Positions 12,903 through 25,344 of a stretch of 64,000 nucleotides of DNA are shown here, one piece after another. Position 1 is the first letter of the stretch. Every line of letters starts with the position of its first letter. This stretch comes from Flaveria trinervia (lineage: Eukaryota; Streptophyta; Magnoliopsida; Asterales; Asteraceae). Where the stretch lies: NCBI GenBank assembly GCA_025506515.1, contig CM046444.1, forward strand, positions 120,886,930 through 120,950,929, given 5' to 3'. The position numbers and the translations under genes are program-made. A model generated the notes under the pieces. The model searched no databases. It saw only the letters and a program-made list of their open reading frames with translations, and was not told where the DNA came from.

Positions 12903-14910
12903 TAACTAAAATGGGCTTACAAAAACTCTCTTAAATCCTAAGGAACCTAGTCCATGTTTAAATGATAAACCTCATTAACCTAAATCTTGAAACATTTATA
13001 TATTTAGGTGTCTTGTGACGTTTTACCTTGGAGCGGCATATATTATTTCTTATTAATCGTCATTATATATTTATTGTCATGTGAGTTTTCCTTGCCCCTT
13101 TTTTTACATTTTTCACACTATTTTGGGGTGAAACATAATACTTATACATCGTGCACTTATAAACGTTTGAGACTTGTAATGCACTTGCAATTCATCTTTA
13201 TATTTTGTCATGGTTATTTGTGTGTTGTAAGTGATTATATGAGATACATAATTTGTTTACAATCATTAACTATTGCTAGCCTGGCGACGTCTTAGATCTT
13301 TGGGCCTGACAAGCCTATTTGGTGCTAAAGTCGATGTATTGCCGACTCCTAGGAGCCGTATGCTTGTGCACTAGGGAACCAAATACACTTAGCCAATCTT
13401 TTATACTTGTAATCAAGTCGAGGTTTGATTGTAACGATATGTGTTCTATAACCTTACTAGCTTATAACTTATGACATGAATTGCTACTTGTAACTTTCTT
13501 TTTCATATTATGTATGAAAACCTTGGAAACTCACCAACTATTTTTAGTTGACTCTTATTTTATTCATGTTTCAGGTCAACCTCAAGCTTAATGTGATCTT
13601 TTTGAAGCATGTTATAACCTAGGATTTGGACCTAGTAAATAGAATAAAAAAAAAGTTTACCTTATGTTTTGTTGCATTTGAACTTATTTCTTGTATAAGA
13701 CTTATGATTGTAATTTCCATTTCAAGACTTATGATAATAATATTTACAATTTAATATAGCGTTATGTGGCTGTGAACAATCTTAACCCTCGCATCTCGAC
13801 GTTTCCGCCGTTAAGGTTGGGGTGTGACATCTTGTGTTACATCCCTCAATAGAAACAAGTTTCACTAAACAACATTTTTATTTGTGAAGTTTGACATAAT
13901 ATACATTAGGTAAATTCATAATTGAAATCGAATTTGGATCTTTCACTCTTTCCATGAGTAGATTATGACAATTTTCAATCTTGATGAAGAAGATTTCATA
14001 TAGTATTTGTTTGTTCATAAGTTCGAATTGTATATGTCTAATCATATTGATGAATGGTTTTATAATTAGAAATGGGGAGCCACCAATTATATGCTTTCTA
14101 TGGTGCAATGTATTTCTCTCGTATATGGCAAATCATTTGATATTTAAATATTTAGTTTTAGTTATATCTGATATTATTAAGTCTTGATTTGATTTTTAGA
14201 CATCTAAAACAAGTAATAATGACAACATTGACAGAATAACTACAAACAACTTTAACCGTTAAAAAGAATATAATAAATAATAATGACTAGAATGAATCAC
14301 ATAAAAACTAGCAAGCCATGCCGACTCAATTGATTGAACAATTTTGTATAGACACAAGATAAAGAGGTGATAGGTGGTATAGTTAAAGCTACAACGTTAT
14401 ATGTCAAAAAAATTAAATATATGTAATTAAGTTTGTAAGTTTTACATGTTAAACAATATACTAGATTTGCTAAAAGACTAATTCATTTCTAGAGTTAATT
14501 ATAAATACAAAAATACAACCTTTCTTTAGAGTCACATTTAAACTTCTAAAGTTGCATGTTATAGTCTAACGGGTACTAGAACCCGATCAAAACGCACATA
14601 AAATACGAATTTTTACACAGAATAATAGATACGTTCAAATAATTATAGGAGTAAATTATAGTTTTCATCTTTTACGTATATATCAAATTACATTTTTTAT
14701 CCTTACACTTAAATAATCACATAAATTATCCTTTATTTTTAAAAGTTGTAACATGTTACAGAAAGAGATTCGTTGTATATTGCGATCGAATGGATCAATT
14801 TGGATGATTTCTTCACATGCAGACGTTAAATGTTCTAGAGAAATTAGGGTTTCTTCGATAGATTCTTGTTTATAGGGTTTTTGTAGGTTTATACATTCGA
14901 ACATTTGCTG

Positions 14911-17900
14911 ATGCCGGAGGTTGATCGAAAATCGAACGCTAATAGTAATGGTGGTGACAAAAAGAAGAAGAAGAAGAAGACCAACAAATGGAAGCGGTGG
15001 GGATTAATAACATCTGTGATTGTAGTTTTACTCACCGTATATATTAATCCATGGCGACATTCGGTCAATTATTCTCTCCTCCATAGAAATTACTTATGTT
15101 CTGAGGTACAATCTGATGCGATCATGTGAATTCATGCTATTGTTATGAGATTGTGTAGAAGATATTGTGATTTGGTAATTTGGATTGTTTTGTTTTTGAT
15201 TTGTTGAGTAGGATACTTGTGAACATACAGGCATTGTTGAGGCATGCTGTTGTGATTATGAAAGCATTGATGAAATTAATAAAGCAGTTTTACATCCCTT
15301 GTTACAAGAGCTTGTTAAGACCCCTTTCTTTCGATATTTCAAGGTCTCGTTCGATCTGATACAGTATTTAAAACTTAAAACCTTGCTAATTACTTGTTTA
15401 AGCTATAAAAGGATATTTGATTGTACATGTGACAGGTTAAGTTATGGTGTGATTGTCCATTCTGGCCCGATGATGGTATGTGCCGCCTGCGTGATTGCAG
15501 TGTATGTGAGTGTCCAGAACATGAATTCCCAGAGTCTTTTAAGAAGCAAGTGCTGCATATTCTTCCTAAAGATGATCCTGTTTGTCAAGAGGGAAAGCCC
15601 GAGGCTGCTGTTGACCGTACTCTAGATGATAAATCGTTTAGAGGCTGGGTAGAAGTTGATAATCCGTGGACTCATGATGATGAAACTGATAATGGTGATA
15701 CACAGTATTCATTTGAATGTGCTAAATATTCTGCTGACAGTGTTAATTTATATTTTGAAAATGTGCAGGTGAAATGTCGTATGTGAATCTGCAGCTGAAC
15801 CCTGAACGTCATACGGGTTATAGAGGACCATCAGCAAGAAGAATATGGGATGCTATATACTCGGAATATTGTCCAAGATGTAAGTGTCTGTATGTGTGTG
15901 TGTGTCTGCATGCCTATTTACTTTGTAGTGATATTAAAGTGCAAACTGCAATAAATTATATAATAACAATTACACATTTTCTTTATTTAGCAACCGAGTT
16001 TAAATTAGGCGCAATATAGAAACCAACTTGCACTATTATACCAATTGTAGCCACCATGTTTGATTTTATTAGTGTTTTTTTTCAATAGTTGCTGACATGG
16101 TGTCTTGTTTATCCTTCTATTGTGTATGTATATGTTGCATGGCATACAATTGGAGTCTTTGACTTTCAGTGATTGCTTTAAAAAATAAATATAAAAAAGA
16201 TCATTTTTCCAACTTTTAAGTAATTTCTTCTTTTAACATAAGCAGTTTTTGCATATGCGGCATCTGATGTAAAGGTTGGCATGGAATCAACCAATGCCAC
16301 ATTAATATTTACAGGTAAAACCAGCTAAATGAGGTTGGTTTCTAAAATAAGTAATAAATTGTAAGTTGGTCTGTAGTTGTGCCTGATTTAAAGTTGGTTC
16401 TAACATTGTGAAGGAGGGATTTGCATGATGTAAAATGAGCTTATAGAATTATCCCTTTCGTGCAGATGCATACGGAGAGACATGCCCAGAGAAGAAAGTA
16501 CTATACAAACTGATATCTGGTTTACATTCCTCAATTTCAAGCCATATAGCTGCTAATTATCTTCTTGATGAGACTGCCTATAAGGTTCATCTTATGTGGT
16601 CCTGGTTATGAAAAATGTTATGCTATATGAAGAAACTTCCATTTAGGAAAATAAAATAACTGACCATTTATTGGCTACATGTACAGTGGGGTTCAAATCG
16701 TGAATTGATGCACAAACGTGTCTTGAAACATTTTGATCGTGTGGAAAATCTGTATTTCTCTTTCCTTTTTGTTCTTAGAGCTGTGATAAAAGTGAGTGCT
16801 CTTTGACATATTTTACATGATTTAATGATTAATTGAACAAATTTACTTTCCTGTCCTTTTTTTGAACTATGCATGTCACATGTTACAGGCAGCTTCTTAT
16901 TTGGATCAAGCTGAGTACGACTCTGGTAACCATGTGGAGGATCTGAGAGCTCAATTCTTGGTTCAACAACTGGTTCACGATTCTAAATTGCAAGATGCAT
17001 GCGCTCTTCCATTTAATGAAGCTGAACTGTGGCAAGGCCAAGGAGGGCCTGCACTCAGGCAGCAGATTCAAAATCAATTTCGAAACATCAGGTTTTTTTC
17101 CTTCTGGATTCTGTATTAGTTATGCTTATGTACTTAAACATTACTGCCATCAAACATGCTTTGGTCCATTGAAGGAACAAAGTACTGAAGTGAGGTGGTC
17201 ATTTCTGCCCATTTACTTATGAACTGGTCAATTTGGTTTATGTTTTATCCCTAACAGAAAAAGGAAAATGGGTTAAACAAGTCAACCTGGTCTGAAACAA
17301 CCAAAAATTGACTGGAACCAGCATAAAACTGCCTAAACTAGCCGTAAACCATCCTAAAACACGTCTAAGACCCCTGAAAATGGTAAATTTATAATGTGTG
17401 TCTTGCTTAAAAAAACCCTCTCTTTTTAAGCACCTTGCACCTAGGCATAAGGTTCATGCTTTGCGCCTTGAGTGTACGCCTTCGACTACCTAGCTATTCA
17501 CATTTTCCACATATAGTAAGAAGAACTAAAATTTTAAAGTAGTATTACTGTTATGATTATGTTTGTAACTGAAATGAAACTTTTGTATGTGCCAGTGCAC
17601 TCATGGATTGTGTTGGGTGTGAGAAGTGTCGCCTTTGGGGAAAACTTCAAGTTCTTGGGATTGGAACTGCATTACAAATTCTCTTCTCCGTTGATGATCA
17701 GGGAACCCCAGACCCACACGTTAGCATTATATATTCTTTTTAAATTTGTCTCGTTGTGCTTGCTTTTGTTATTACTAAAAAAGCGAAATGGGTGGGTTGG
17801 GTAATGGGTCAAATTGGGCAAATTTGGTACATGGTGGATCGACTCAAACACTTGATCAAAAGCATTACGGTTTTTACTAAATACTTATTCTGTGAAATAT

Positions 17901-18392
17901 GATTTAGGAGGTTTTATGCATCAATATATCTTTTCAAGCCCGTTTCCTTTTTAGCTATTATTTTTAAAGTTTATTATATCTTGTGCTGGACCTGTAAAAA
18001 TATACCCCTATTCATCCCATTCATTTGATAACGGTTGAAATGTTCACCTCCACTTTTACTACTAACCTTCCTCATAACAGACTCTTCTTTTTTTTAAAAA
18101 ATTTGTTGTTTGTGTGCATTATTACAGCTGCAGTTACAAAGAAATGAAGTGATTGCTCTAATCAATCTACTAAATCGGCTATCAGAATCTCTTATCTTTG
18201 TTGCACAAATGAGAGATAAGGTCACTATAAACCCCCCTGCTCAAGAAATGGGTTTCATTCGCAGACAATTAGGGATCATTAACAGCTCAGTGGTACAATT
18301 TTGCTGCTAGCAGTTCTTATTTTTGGCTTTAACTAACCAGAAAATTAAATTTGAACTTCTGTTTTCAGGTGGAAGACGCTGTCAAAATCTAA
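14911..18392 (+). CDS. ERO1: ERO1 endoplasmic reticulum thiol oxidase (10 coding exons)
   Basis: ERO1 is an FAD enzyme that oxidises PDI in the ER and so drives disulfide formation. Exons: 14911-15105, 15212-15343, 15436-15694, 15769-15879, 16466-16584, 16687-16791, 16889-17091, 17596-17719, 18128-18292, 18369-18392. All junctions are GT-AG and the frame is continuous, giving 478 residues, near the Arabidopsis length. Visible features are a Lys-rich N-terminus followed by one hydrophobic anchor (about residues 32-48), the CDCPFWPDD block, the shuttle pair C-x4-C in MCRLRDC, the line NPWTHDD, the conserved GPSARRIWD, GETCPEKK, the FAD-region NLYFSFLFVLRA, the active-site CVGCEKC, and LQLQRNEVIALINLLNRLSES. 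The ATG at 14911 is the first in frame. The last exon codes only eight residues (VEDAVKI preceded by V), so the exact C-terminus is the least certain part. Confidence 0.93.
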
Positions 18393-19800
18393 CCATAGTT
18401 AACAGACCAACCCAAGTTGAAGATAATAGCAGTCAAATGATATGATCAGTAATATGTAGTTTGGATGATTCTGATGGTGTTTGTAGGTACTTCTCTGCAC
18501 ATTGTCCTGTGGCATGCTGACAAGATTGCGGGTGAGTTGGAAAATGTGTCAAACAAGTTATTTTGGTGTTTGTTCGGGCGGATCAAAACATGTATACGAT
18601 GTTTGAATTTTCTTATCAATAATTAACATGGTAATTCTATTTGTAAGGCATTACCAGCATAGTAATGTTATCAGAATTATAATGTTAACCTCTGAATGAA
18701 AGAAGTATGTTAAACTTTGGAGGGCTTTTAATCTTGTTGACCAGCCCCTTTTTGTTGATTGGTTCTATTTTATTAAGTTAACCCGTTGAGATAAAATATA
18801 ACACAAATAAATCTATTCTTAAGTAAATAAAGGTCCAAACCGCTATCACAAAATAATTATATTGTATTTGTGTAAATGAGTCATTTCTACAGGAAATCCT
18901 TATAATAATCGTTTGTGAAGCGATCCGGCCCTTTAGGTCATGGTTTAAACCATGAAAGATAGCCGTATAAAGCGTAGGACAAAAGTTTATACATTAAATA
19001 GCGAAGCAATCTACTCCTCCCCAAACCCTACGCAAAACGTGAGCCAAGTCAAACACGAAGTACCTCTTTTTTTTAAAATACCCATATGTTCTTAAAAAAA
19101 ATATAATCACACTAACAAAAGCATATCACAAATCAACCTATTGACACCTAGGTCGTTTTGCAAAGAATAAACAAATGCAGAAACTGAAAAATCAATAATT
19201 TTCGTTAGTGTCCATGACCCGAGGGCAAATCACCACTTACGTGAACAGCTAGTCTTCAATGAGACGAGGAGAATCAAGTGTTTACCATTGCAACACCCTA
19301 TGAAGATTTTTGAAAATAACAATAGTAACTTGTTACTTGTATATATCAAATATATGATAACCACAAATGTATTCACTGGCAAAAGAATAAGGTTTCAACA
19401 TTCATCCAAGGGACAAAAAAGAGCAATACAAGATCAAAACATTTGATCCACAACATGATGCATCATCAAAATCTGTTTTCCTCCAACCTCTCTCCTGTTG
19501 CAGTTTCCTGCTATCATTACAACTTTCAAACCCGAGCTTTTAGACTACGTGAAATGTCGATTTTGTCCCTCTTTACAAGCTCAGATTCTAATTCTATGTA
19601 CAATGTAGTAGCATACAAGTATGACAAAAGACAAACTAAACAAACATTTTCTGAAAGCCCATAATTTCTGCCTGGAAAACCGGAGAGGTTGATCATATGA
19701 CTCGTGCTAAAATGTTTGGTTGTTGAGAATCTTGCATTGGGACTTTTTTCGTAACAAATAATCATAGGATGAGCGTGTTATATTTTATGTTTTACTGGTA
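18393..19800. other. Spacer between convergent ERO1 and IF-2 genes
   Basis: It should hold the 3' UTRs and polyadenylation regions of both genes. No open frame with recognisable coding content is present. Confidence 0.6.
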
Positions 19801-22800
19801 TTATATCTCGATTCCAGCTTCTTTAAATGCAGCTGCCATGGTACTTGAGGCTTCTTCAAGTGTTCGTCGTTTTTGAATGGTATTAAACGCTTCGATCACA
19901 TCACCTTCCTCCCATTCATTAAAGTCATCAACTCCAATTCCACACTCTAGTCCCGCATTCACCTATTCAAGAAAAGAAAGATTTCTCAAATGTAATAATA
20001 TATAGCTTTAATAAAATCATCTTTAACACATGAGTTGCTTAAAAAAACTAAAAAATATGAGAGTAAAATGTTTGTGGGGTAGGCCCGCCATGTAAAAACC
20101 CCGTGTGACCCGCCCATTTTGTGACCCAGTCGCTGGTTGCAAGTAAGTGTTGAACCTACTATACCTCTTTCACATCTTCCTTGATCCGTCTCAAAGAATC
20201 AAGAACACCAACAAAAATTGTCTTTCCTTTCCTCAAAACCCTAACTCCACAATCTTTTGTTACTTTTCCCTCGGTCACCATGCATCCAGCAATCCGCCCA
20301 CTTCCGCTGCTAAACACTGCCCGAACATCTGCAGAACCAATTGGCACTTGATCCTGAAAGATACCAAGGGTTTTTGTTACTTAAAAATACAAAAAGAAAC
20401 CAACATATTATATAAAGACCCATGATAACCTATAACTATAACTAGATGTCATGATTTTGTGACCCCTTCATGTGTAAAAGGGTAAAAGGAGTCAACTTTA
20501 AAACTTTAACCAAATGAAAAGAGTTTTTTTTTGGGTAATAAACCGGTCAGCCAAACCTGACCCAATCCGTTACCCAACCCACCCACTTTTCGGCACGTCT
20601 AACTATGGAACTTGAACAAACCTCAACAGGGTCTAGTAGTCCCTCCATTGCCGCCCGCACATCATCTAGAAGATCATATATAACTTTATAAATTCGTACT
20701 TCAACACCCTTATTGTCAGCATAGCTTTTAACAGAACCAGATGCTTTGACATTAAAGCCAAAAATAATGGCTTTACTTGCAACAGCCAGGTCAACATCGC
20801 TGGTACTCACATCACCAGTTGCTTGTAAAATAAACTTCAGAGTGACATTATCTTGTGGGAGCTTCTGTAAGGCTTGTTTCACAGCTTCAATTGATCCCTA
20901 ATCATGATTAACAGAGTTTAATCTTGTTCTATAAAGCATTATCACATACAAAAGACAAAACCTTGTGTGTGTACCTGAAGGTCGACCTTCATAATAATGT
21001 TCAGTTGGTGCAAATCTAATCCAGAGTTCTTGCCTGATGTAACAGCAGAAGCGAAGGACGAAAGTGTAATTTTACCGTCCCCAGCTTTGGCCAATATACG
21101 CTCATCTCGTAACGATATTGCGCGTTCCTCTGCCCTCTCTCGTGCAATATCAAGTGTGTCAACCACCTCAAATTCATCACCCGCAAATGGGACGCTGTTC
21201 AATCCTATCACCTGCAAGTATGCATTTCTAGTATGGGTCAAAAGTGTTAGGATTGAAAAAGGTCATTCTTTATGGGTTAAAAAGATTTGGGTTAAAACAC
21301 ATCAATTTCTGAATTCTAAACAGGTCAAATGGATTTGGGTTGAGAAAGACAATTTTTGAACATGTCAGACAGGTTTTGGTTGAAACAGGTTCAAGTCGAG
21401 ATGGGTCAAATGGATTCGGGTTAAAACAGGTCTTTCAACAAGTCAAACAGGTTCAGTTCAGAACAAGTTGTTTTCTAACAGGTCAAATAGGTTTGATTTG
21501 AAGCAGGTCAAACAGGTTCAGGTTGAATGTTGTCATTTTTAGTATGGGTAGCAAAGGACAAGATCAAATAGCCAGAGCCAAATTTTACCTGTACTGGTAT
21601 TGATGGTCCAGCAGCATCAACTCGCTTTCCAGCATCATCAAATAAAGCTCGGACCTAAAAATGTTGTATAAATGGATGTTTAGAGCCATCAAATAAGATG
21701 AATGTAATCAAAGTGCCAATGTTTTATGGCGAAGATTTTAAATATATTAAACATGGTTAAATAATGTTTTTACCAACCTTTCCAAAGGCTTCACCACAGA
21801 CAACTACATCCCCTTTTTTAAGTGTGCCATTTTGCACGATAAAAGTAGCTACGGGTCCTTTTGATTTATCAAGACCAGCTTCAATTACGGTACCCTTTGC
21901 ATTTCTATCAGGATTAGCCTTCAATTCTTGCAGCTAACAATCAAGAAAAAAGAACAAAAAATTAGAATCTCAAGCTAGTTGATAAGTATATATAGCATTC
22001 AATAGATAAGTTTACCTCTGCAACAAGCATGGTGGTTTCTAACAATTCATCCACATTCATGCCAGTTAGAGCGCTGATCTGTAACAGATTTTATATTTTA
22101 ATCACAATTATCAATCATGTAAAGGATATTAATACTATAATGAAAGAGTAAGGCAGTCTGTCCTGCACCTGAACCATAGGTACATCACCACCCCAATCTT
22201 CTGGTTGACAACCATTTGAAGAAAGCTCTTGCATAACTTGCATTACTCGATCTGAAGCTCCCTCCTTATCTATCTACAAATATCAAAGAAATAAATGTAA
22301 AAGATTAGCAAGATATGAGGCCAACATTGCAAGTTCAATGATTTGGTTACACTTATTATACCTTATTAATGGCAACGATCATTGGCACACCGGCTGACTT
22401 TGCATGGGCTATGGCCTCTACTGTTTGAGGGCGTATCCCATCATCTGCAGCCACTACAATAATTGCAATATCTGTAACCCTTGCTCCACGCGCTCTCATT
22501 GCACCAAAAGCCTGCAAAACATTATTTTTAGTCTCTAACGGTCAAAGTTTATAAAACTTGGCATTAAAGTAAAACGAACACACCGGGTCAAAAGTAGCCT
22601 GATTCTCAAATGTGTAAGCCTTCTAAAATCACTTTATTGAAAAAAAGATTATTATTGTCATAAAACCAATCAATTTAACGGTTTTGCTGTATAGCCTCTC
22701 AAACATTTTTGGCAGTGATCGCATCCCTCAACTTTTTTAACTTGTTGAAAATGCCATTTTTACTTGTTGACCAGGTAAAATGCTTATGTGGATACACATG

Positions 22801-25107
22801 TACGAAGATAAGTATACTAATTATAATAAACTAGTAAAATTAAGTGATATAAGTATATGACCAATATAAACAAAAGTTAGGGGATTAAACCACAAAAGGT
22901 TAAAATTTTATTGGTATTACCCAACATTAAGTCATTAACCCGTAAACTTGTCCAGGGTAATTACTAGCTTGTTCAACAGGTAAAAATGGCATTTTCAACA
23001 AGTCAAAAAAGGTTAAGAGAGATAACCAGTACAAACAGAAAAGCTTAAGGGACTAAACTGCCAAAATCTTGATTGGTTTAATCCAAAGTCAAGCCTTCTT
23101 TCAATAATATAACTTTTATGATCTTACTGATTCCAAAACAGGTTACAAAATCTTCATGTGTCAGCCCAACCTGACCCGTATTAAAAAATTATATATTTTG
23201 ACTGGTACCATATATATAAGAATCCAATGCATTTACCTCATGTCCGGGAGTGTCAAGAAAAACACATGGTCGCATTGTACCGTCAATAGGCACTTGGACC
23301 TTATAAGCTCCAATTCCTTGTGTGATCCCACCAGCTTCAGAAGCTGCCACCTGTTAAACATGGAGAGTGAAACTATAACCTCCAAGGCTCCAACTAAAAT
23401 CCAATTACAACACATGTTATATATCATGTTTTTCTCATTCTTTAGTCGAAAAAGTAACTTAAAGCTACACCAAGAAATAGCTATTAATCACAAAGACGTC
23501 AATTAGTTTTGAATGAAATGAAGTATTGGTACCAACCTTGCTTTTCCTGATATAATCCAAAAGTGTTGTCTGTCGAATACAAATACCAAAAAACATAGAA
23601 GTAGTATTAGCACAAATTAACCAGAAAACATACTTGAAGCACTAACTTTTGGTAAAAATCCTTACTTTTCCGTGATCAACATGACCCATAATGGTGAGGA
23701 CAGGCGGGCGATCTTGTAAATTATCAAGATCTTCTTCATCTAAAATTTCTTTCTTTTTCGCCATTTCCTCAATTTTGGCTGGACCCACATCAATAACTTC
23801 CACATCATACTCCCGACAAACCATTTTAACCATTTCTTTATCCAATTTTTGCACTCCGTCAGGCTTGATGCCCTTTGCGTAAAGATGGCCAAGAATTTCA
23901 CCTTCACTAACAGCCAAGTTATAGGCTAATTCATCAATTAACATACCTTCTTCATTAACTTCCATGAGTTCAACTTTAACCGGTTCAGCCTCCCGGGCTA
24001 ACCGCATTCTAACCGCTTTCCTGCTAGCTTTACTCCATTTTCTACCCTTTTTGCACCCGGGATCGCGACATTAAGCTCTGACGTCTCATCATCATGAATT
24101 TCATCATCATCATCTTTAACTTTGGGCCTACGAGCCGGTGCACCACTTTTCTTTCTAAAATCATCCTTAAATTTTCCAGGAACCGGGGTCTTTCCTGGTT
24201 TAGGTGGTGCTAAAACGGCTTGAGCTGTCAATGGATCAACAGCTGGCCTTTTAGATGCAAATTTATCAATCAAAATAGGCCCACTTCTCTCTTTTATTTT
24301 TGTAGCAGAACCATTTTCTTCAGCAACAGCAAGCTTTGGGGCAGCTCCTAAATCTTTCAAGATGGGTGGTCTTTTTACAGGTGGAGTTGCAGAAGGTTTT
24401 GATTGTAATTGTGGTTGAACTCTTTGAGGAGGCTGAGGTGGTCTTAGTGGCGCAACCGGTTGACTTGTAACATTCTCAGTTACCTCCAACTTTGTATTCT
24501 CATTCGGGATCTTCTCAGTCTTTGGAGCTTCTTTCACAACCTTTTCTACAGTTGCAATCGGATTCCCTTTCCGCCACACACTTTTAAGAGTTTTAGCCTT
24601 TCCAGTAGGTGTCGAATTAACCCGACTGCCATTGTTTGTGTTTGGTGATGATGACGGTTTTTTATTTGGGATTTCCTTGTTCCTGTTTGATTCTAGTTTC
24701 TCAGCTTTCTCTAACACCTCACCCAACGACTCAATCACCTTATTTCTCTCTTCTTCTTCACCTACCTTTGAACCACTTGAGCCAGAAACTTGTTCTACCT
24801 TTGTCTCAGGTGGTTTCAACACAGGCCTTCTAGCTGGCTTAAGCAAGAGATCAGCAGCATCCTCATTGCTACTTTTATTAGTGGCATTAAGCGATACCGA
24901 AGTCCCTTGATCAGCTATAAAACTAGTAGTCACAGAATATTTACAAATCGAAACATACCTCCATCTTCTCCCAACCAACAGGCTATGAAAACCACAAGAA
25001 CTACTGGGAAAATAAACTCTCCTAACCGATAAACGCGCTCCTTCCAATTGACCAGAAGAACAAGTGCAGGTACTACCCAAGCCCACTAATGAAGCAAAAG
25101 AAGCCAT
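19801..25107 (-). CDS. FUG1: Chloroplast translation initiation factor IF-2 (FUG1 type), with a one-base frameshift
   Basis: This GTPase brings initiator fMet-tRNA to the plastid ribosome. Exons in reading order: 25107-23666, 23569-23537, 23350-23237, 22511-22362, 22273-22169, 22078-22016, 21933-21778, 21654-21589, 21211-20975, 20897-20622, 20353-20165, 19962-19801; all introns are GT-AG. Length is about 997 residues against about 1026 in Arabidopsis. The N-terminus (MASFASLVGLGST...) is a Ser-rich transit peptide, followed by a disordered Lys/Pro region. The G domain has GHVDHGK|T (P-loop split by intron 1), DTPGHE, and NK|ID (split by intron 4). Domains II-IV follow with no gap. The first exon changes frame at a run of five A (minus strand; 24048-24052): upstream reads ...NVAIPGAK, downstream reads KKGRKWSKASRKAVRMRL. 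One missing A explains this. The protein ends KEAGIEI. Confidence 0.92.
21236..21535. repeat. Degenerate minisatellite in an IF-2 intron
   Basis: The intron between exons 8 and 9 of the IF-2 gene carries about ten imperfect repeats, 25-45 bases apart, of the words 'caggtcaaa', 'caggttc' and 'gggttgaaa'. Similar words are scattered elsewhere in the window (about 1220-1300, 17800-17830, 38310-38330). Confidence 0.7.
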
Positions 25108-25254
25108 AATTGCACTCTATAAAGACACCAACATCACTTTCTCATCCACAGAGACAATTCATCAAACACCTTATCTGCAATACTCTAACAGCACTACCCA
25201 CACCCACTTCTCCCCAATTGAGCCCCAAATTACACTAATGGGTCGATTGAAAAC

Positions 25255-25344
25255 CTAAAGAACAAGGTTTCGACTAACGAATTCAGAACAAGATACGATT
25301 TTTATGCAAGAAATTGAAAACCCACAAGGGAAGATGATCTTTAC
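25255..25344 (-). other. Possible 5' UTR intron of the IF-2 gene
   Basis: On the minus strand 'aacag|gtaaagat' (donor at 25344) and 'tgttctttag|gtttt' (acceptor at 25255) bound a 90-base AT-rich stretch upstream of the ATG at 25107. This suggests a leader intron. Only transcript data can settle it. Confidence 0.35.

Larger units (their letters stand above)
11295..13829 (+). mobile_element. Solo LTR of a large (probably Gypsy) retrotransposon
   Basis: A 2.5-kb segment starts TGTAACATCTCG and ends GGGGTGTGACA, giving the TG...CA ends of an LTR, and is flanked by the 5-base duplication TCTTG (11290-11294 and 13830-13834). There is no coding region, primer-binding site or second LTR. It therefore looks like a solo LTR left by recombination between the two LTRs of a full element. 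Long LTRs with 'TGTxACATC' starts occur in plant chromoviral Gypsy elements, which is why I favour that family. A SINE sits inside at 12438-12530. Confidence 0.55.
5106..14910. other. Long AT-rich intergenic region with transposon remnants
   Basis: Nearly 10 kb between the WAG-type kinase and ERO1. It contains a SINE (6140-6382), a solo LTR with a nested SINE (11295-13829), an (AAT)n tract near 11426-11485 and a (TA)n tract near 12869-12897. The short open frames (for example 9604-9786 minus and 13008-13295 plus) have no recognisable domains. The first 1-2 kb beside the kinase must hold its promoter, and the last few hundred bases that of ERO1. Elsewhere I see only AT-rich sequence. Confidence 0.6.

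Noticed and set aside
15695..15768. Coding read-through of ERO1 intron 3
   Set aside because: The frame stays open through the intron but hits a stop soon after it; splicing restores the conserved GEMSYVNLQLNPE block.
24460..25258. Several plus-strand frames opposite IF-2 exon 1
   Set aside because: They are shadows of the Ser/Pro/Lys-rich coding sequence on the minus strand.
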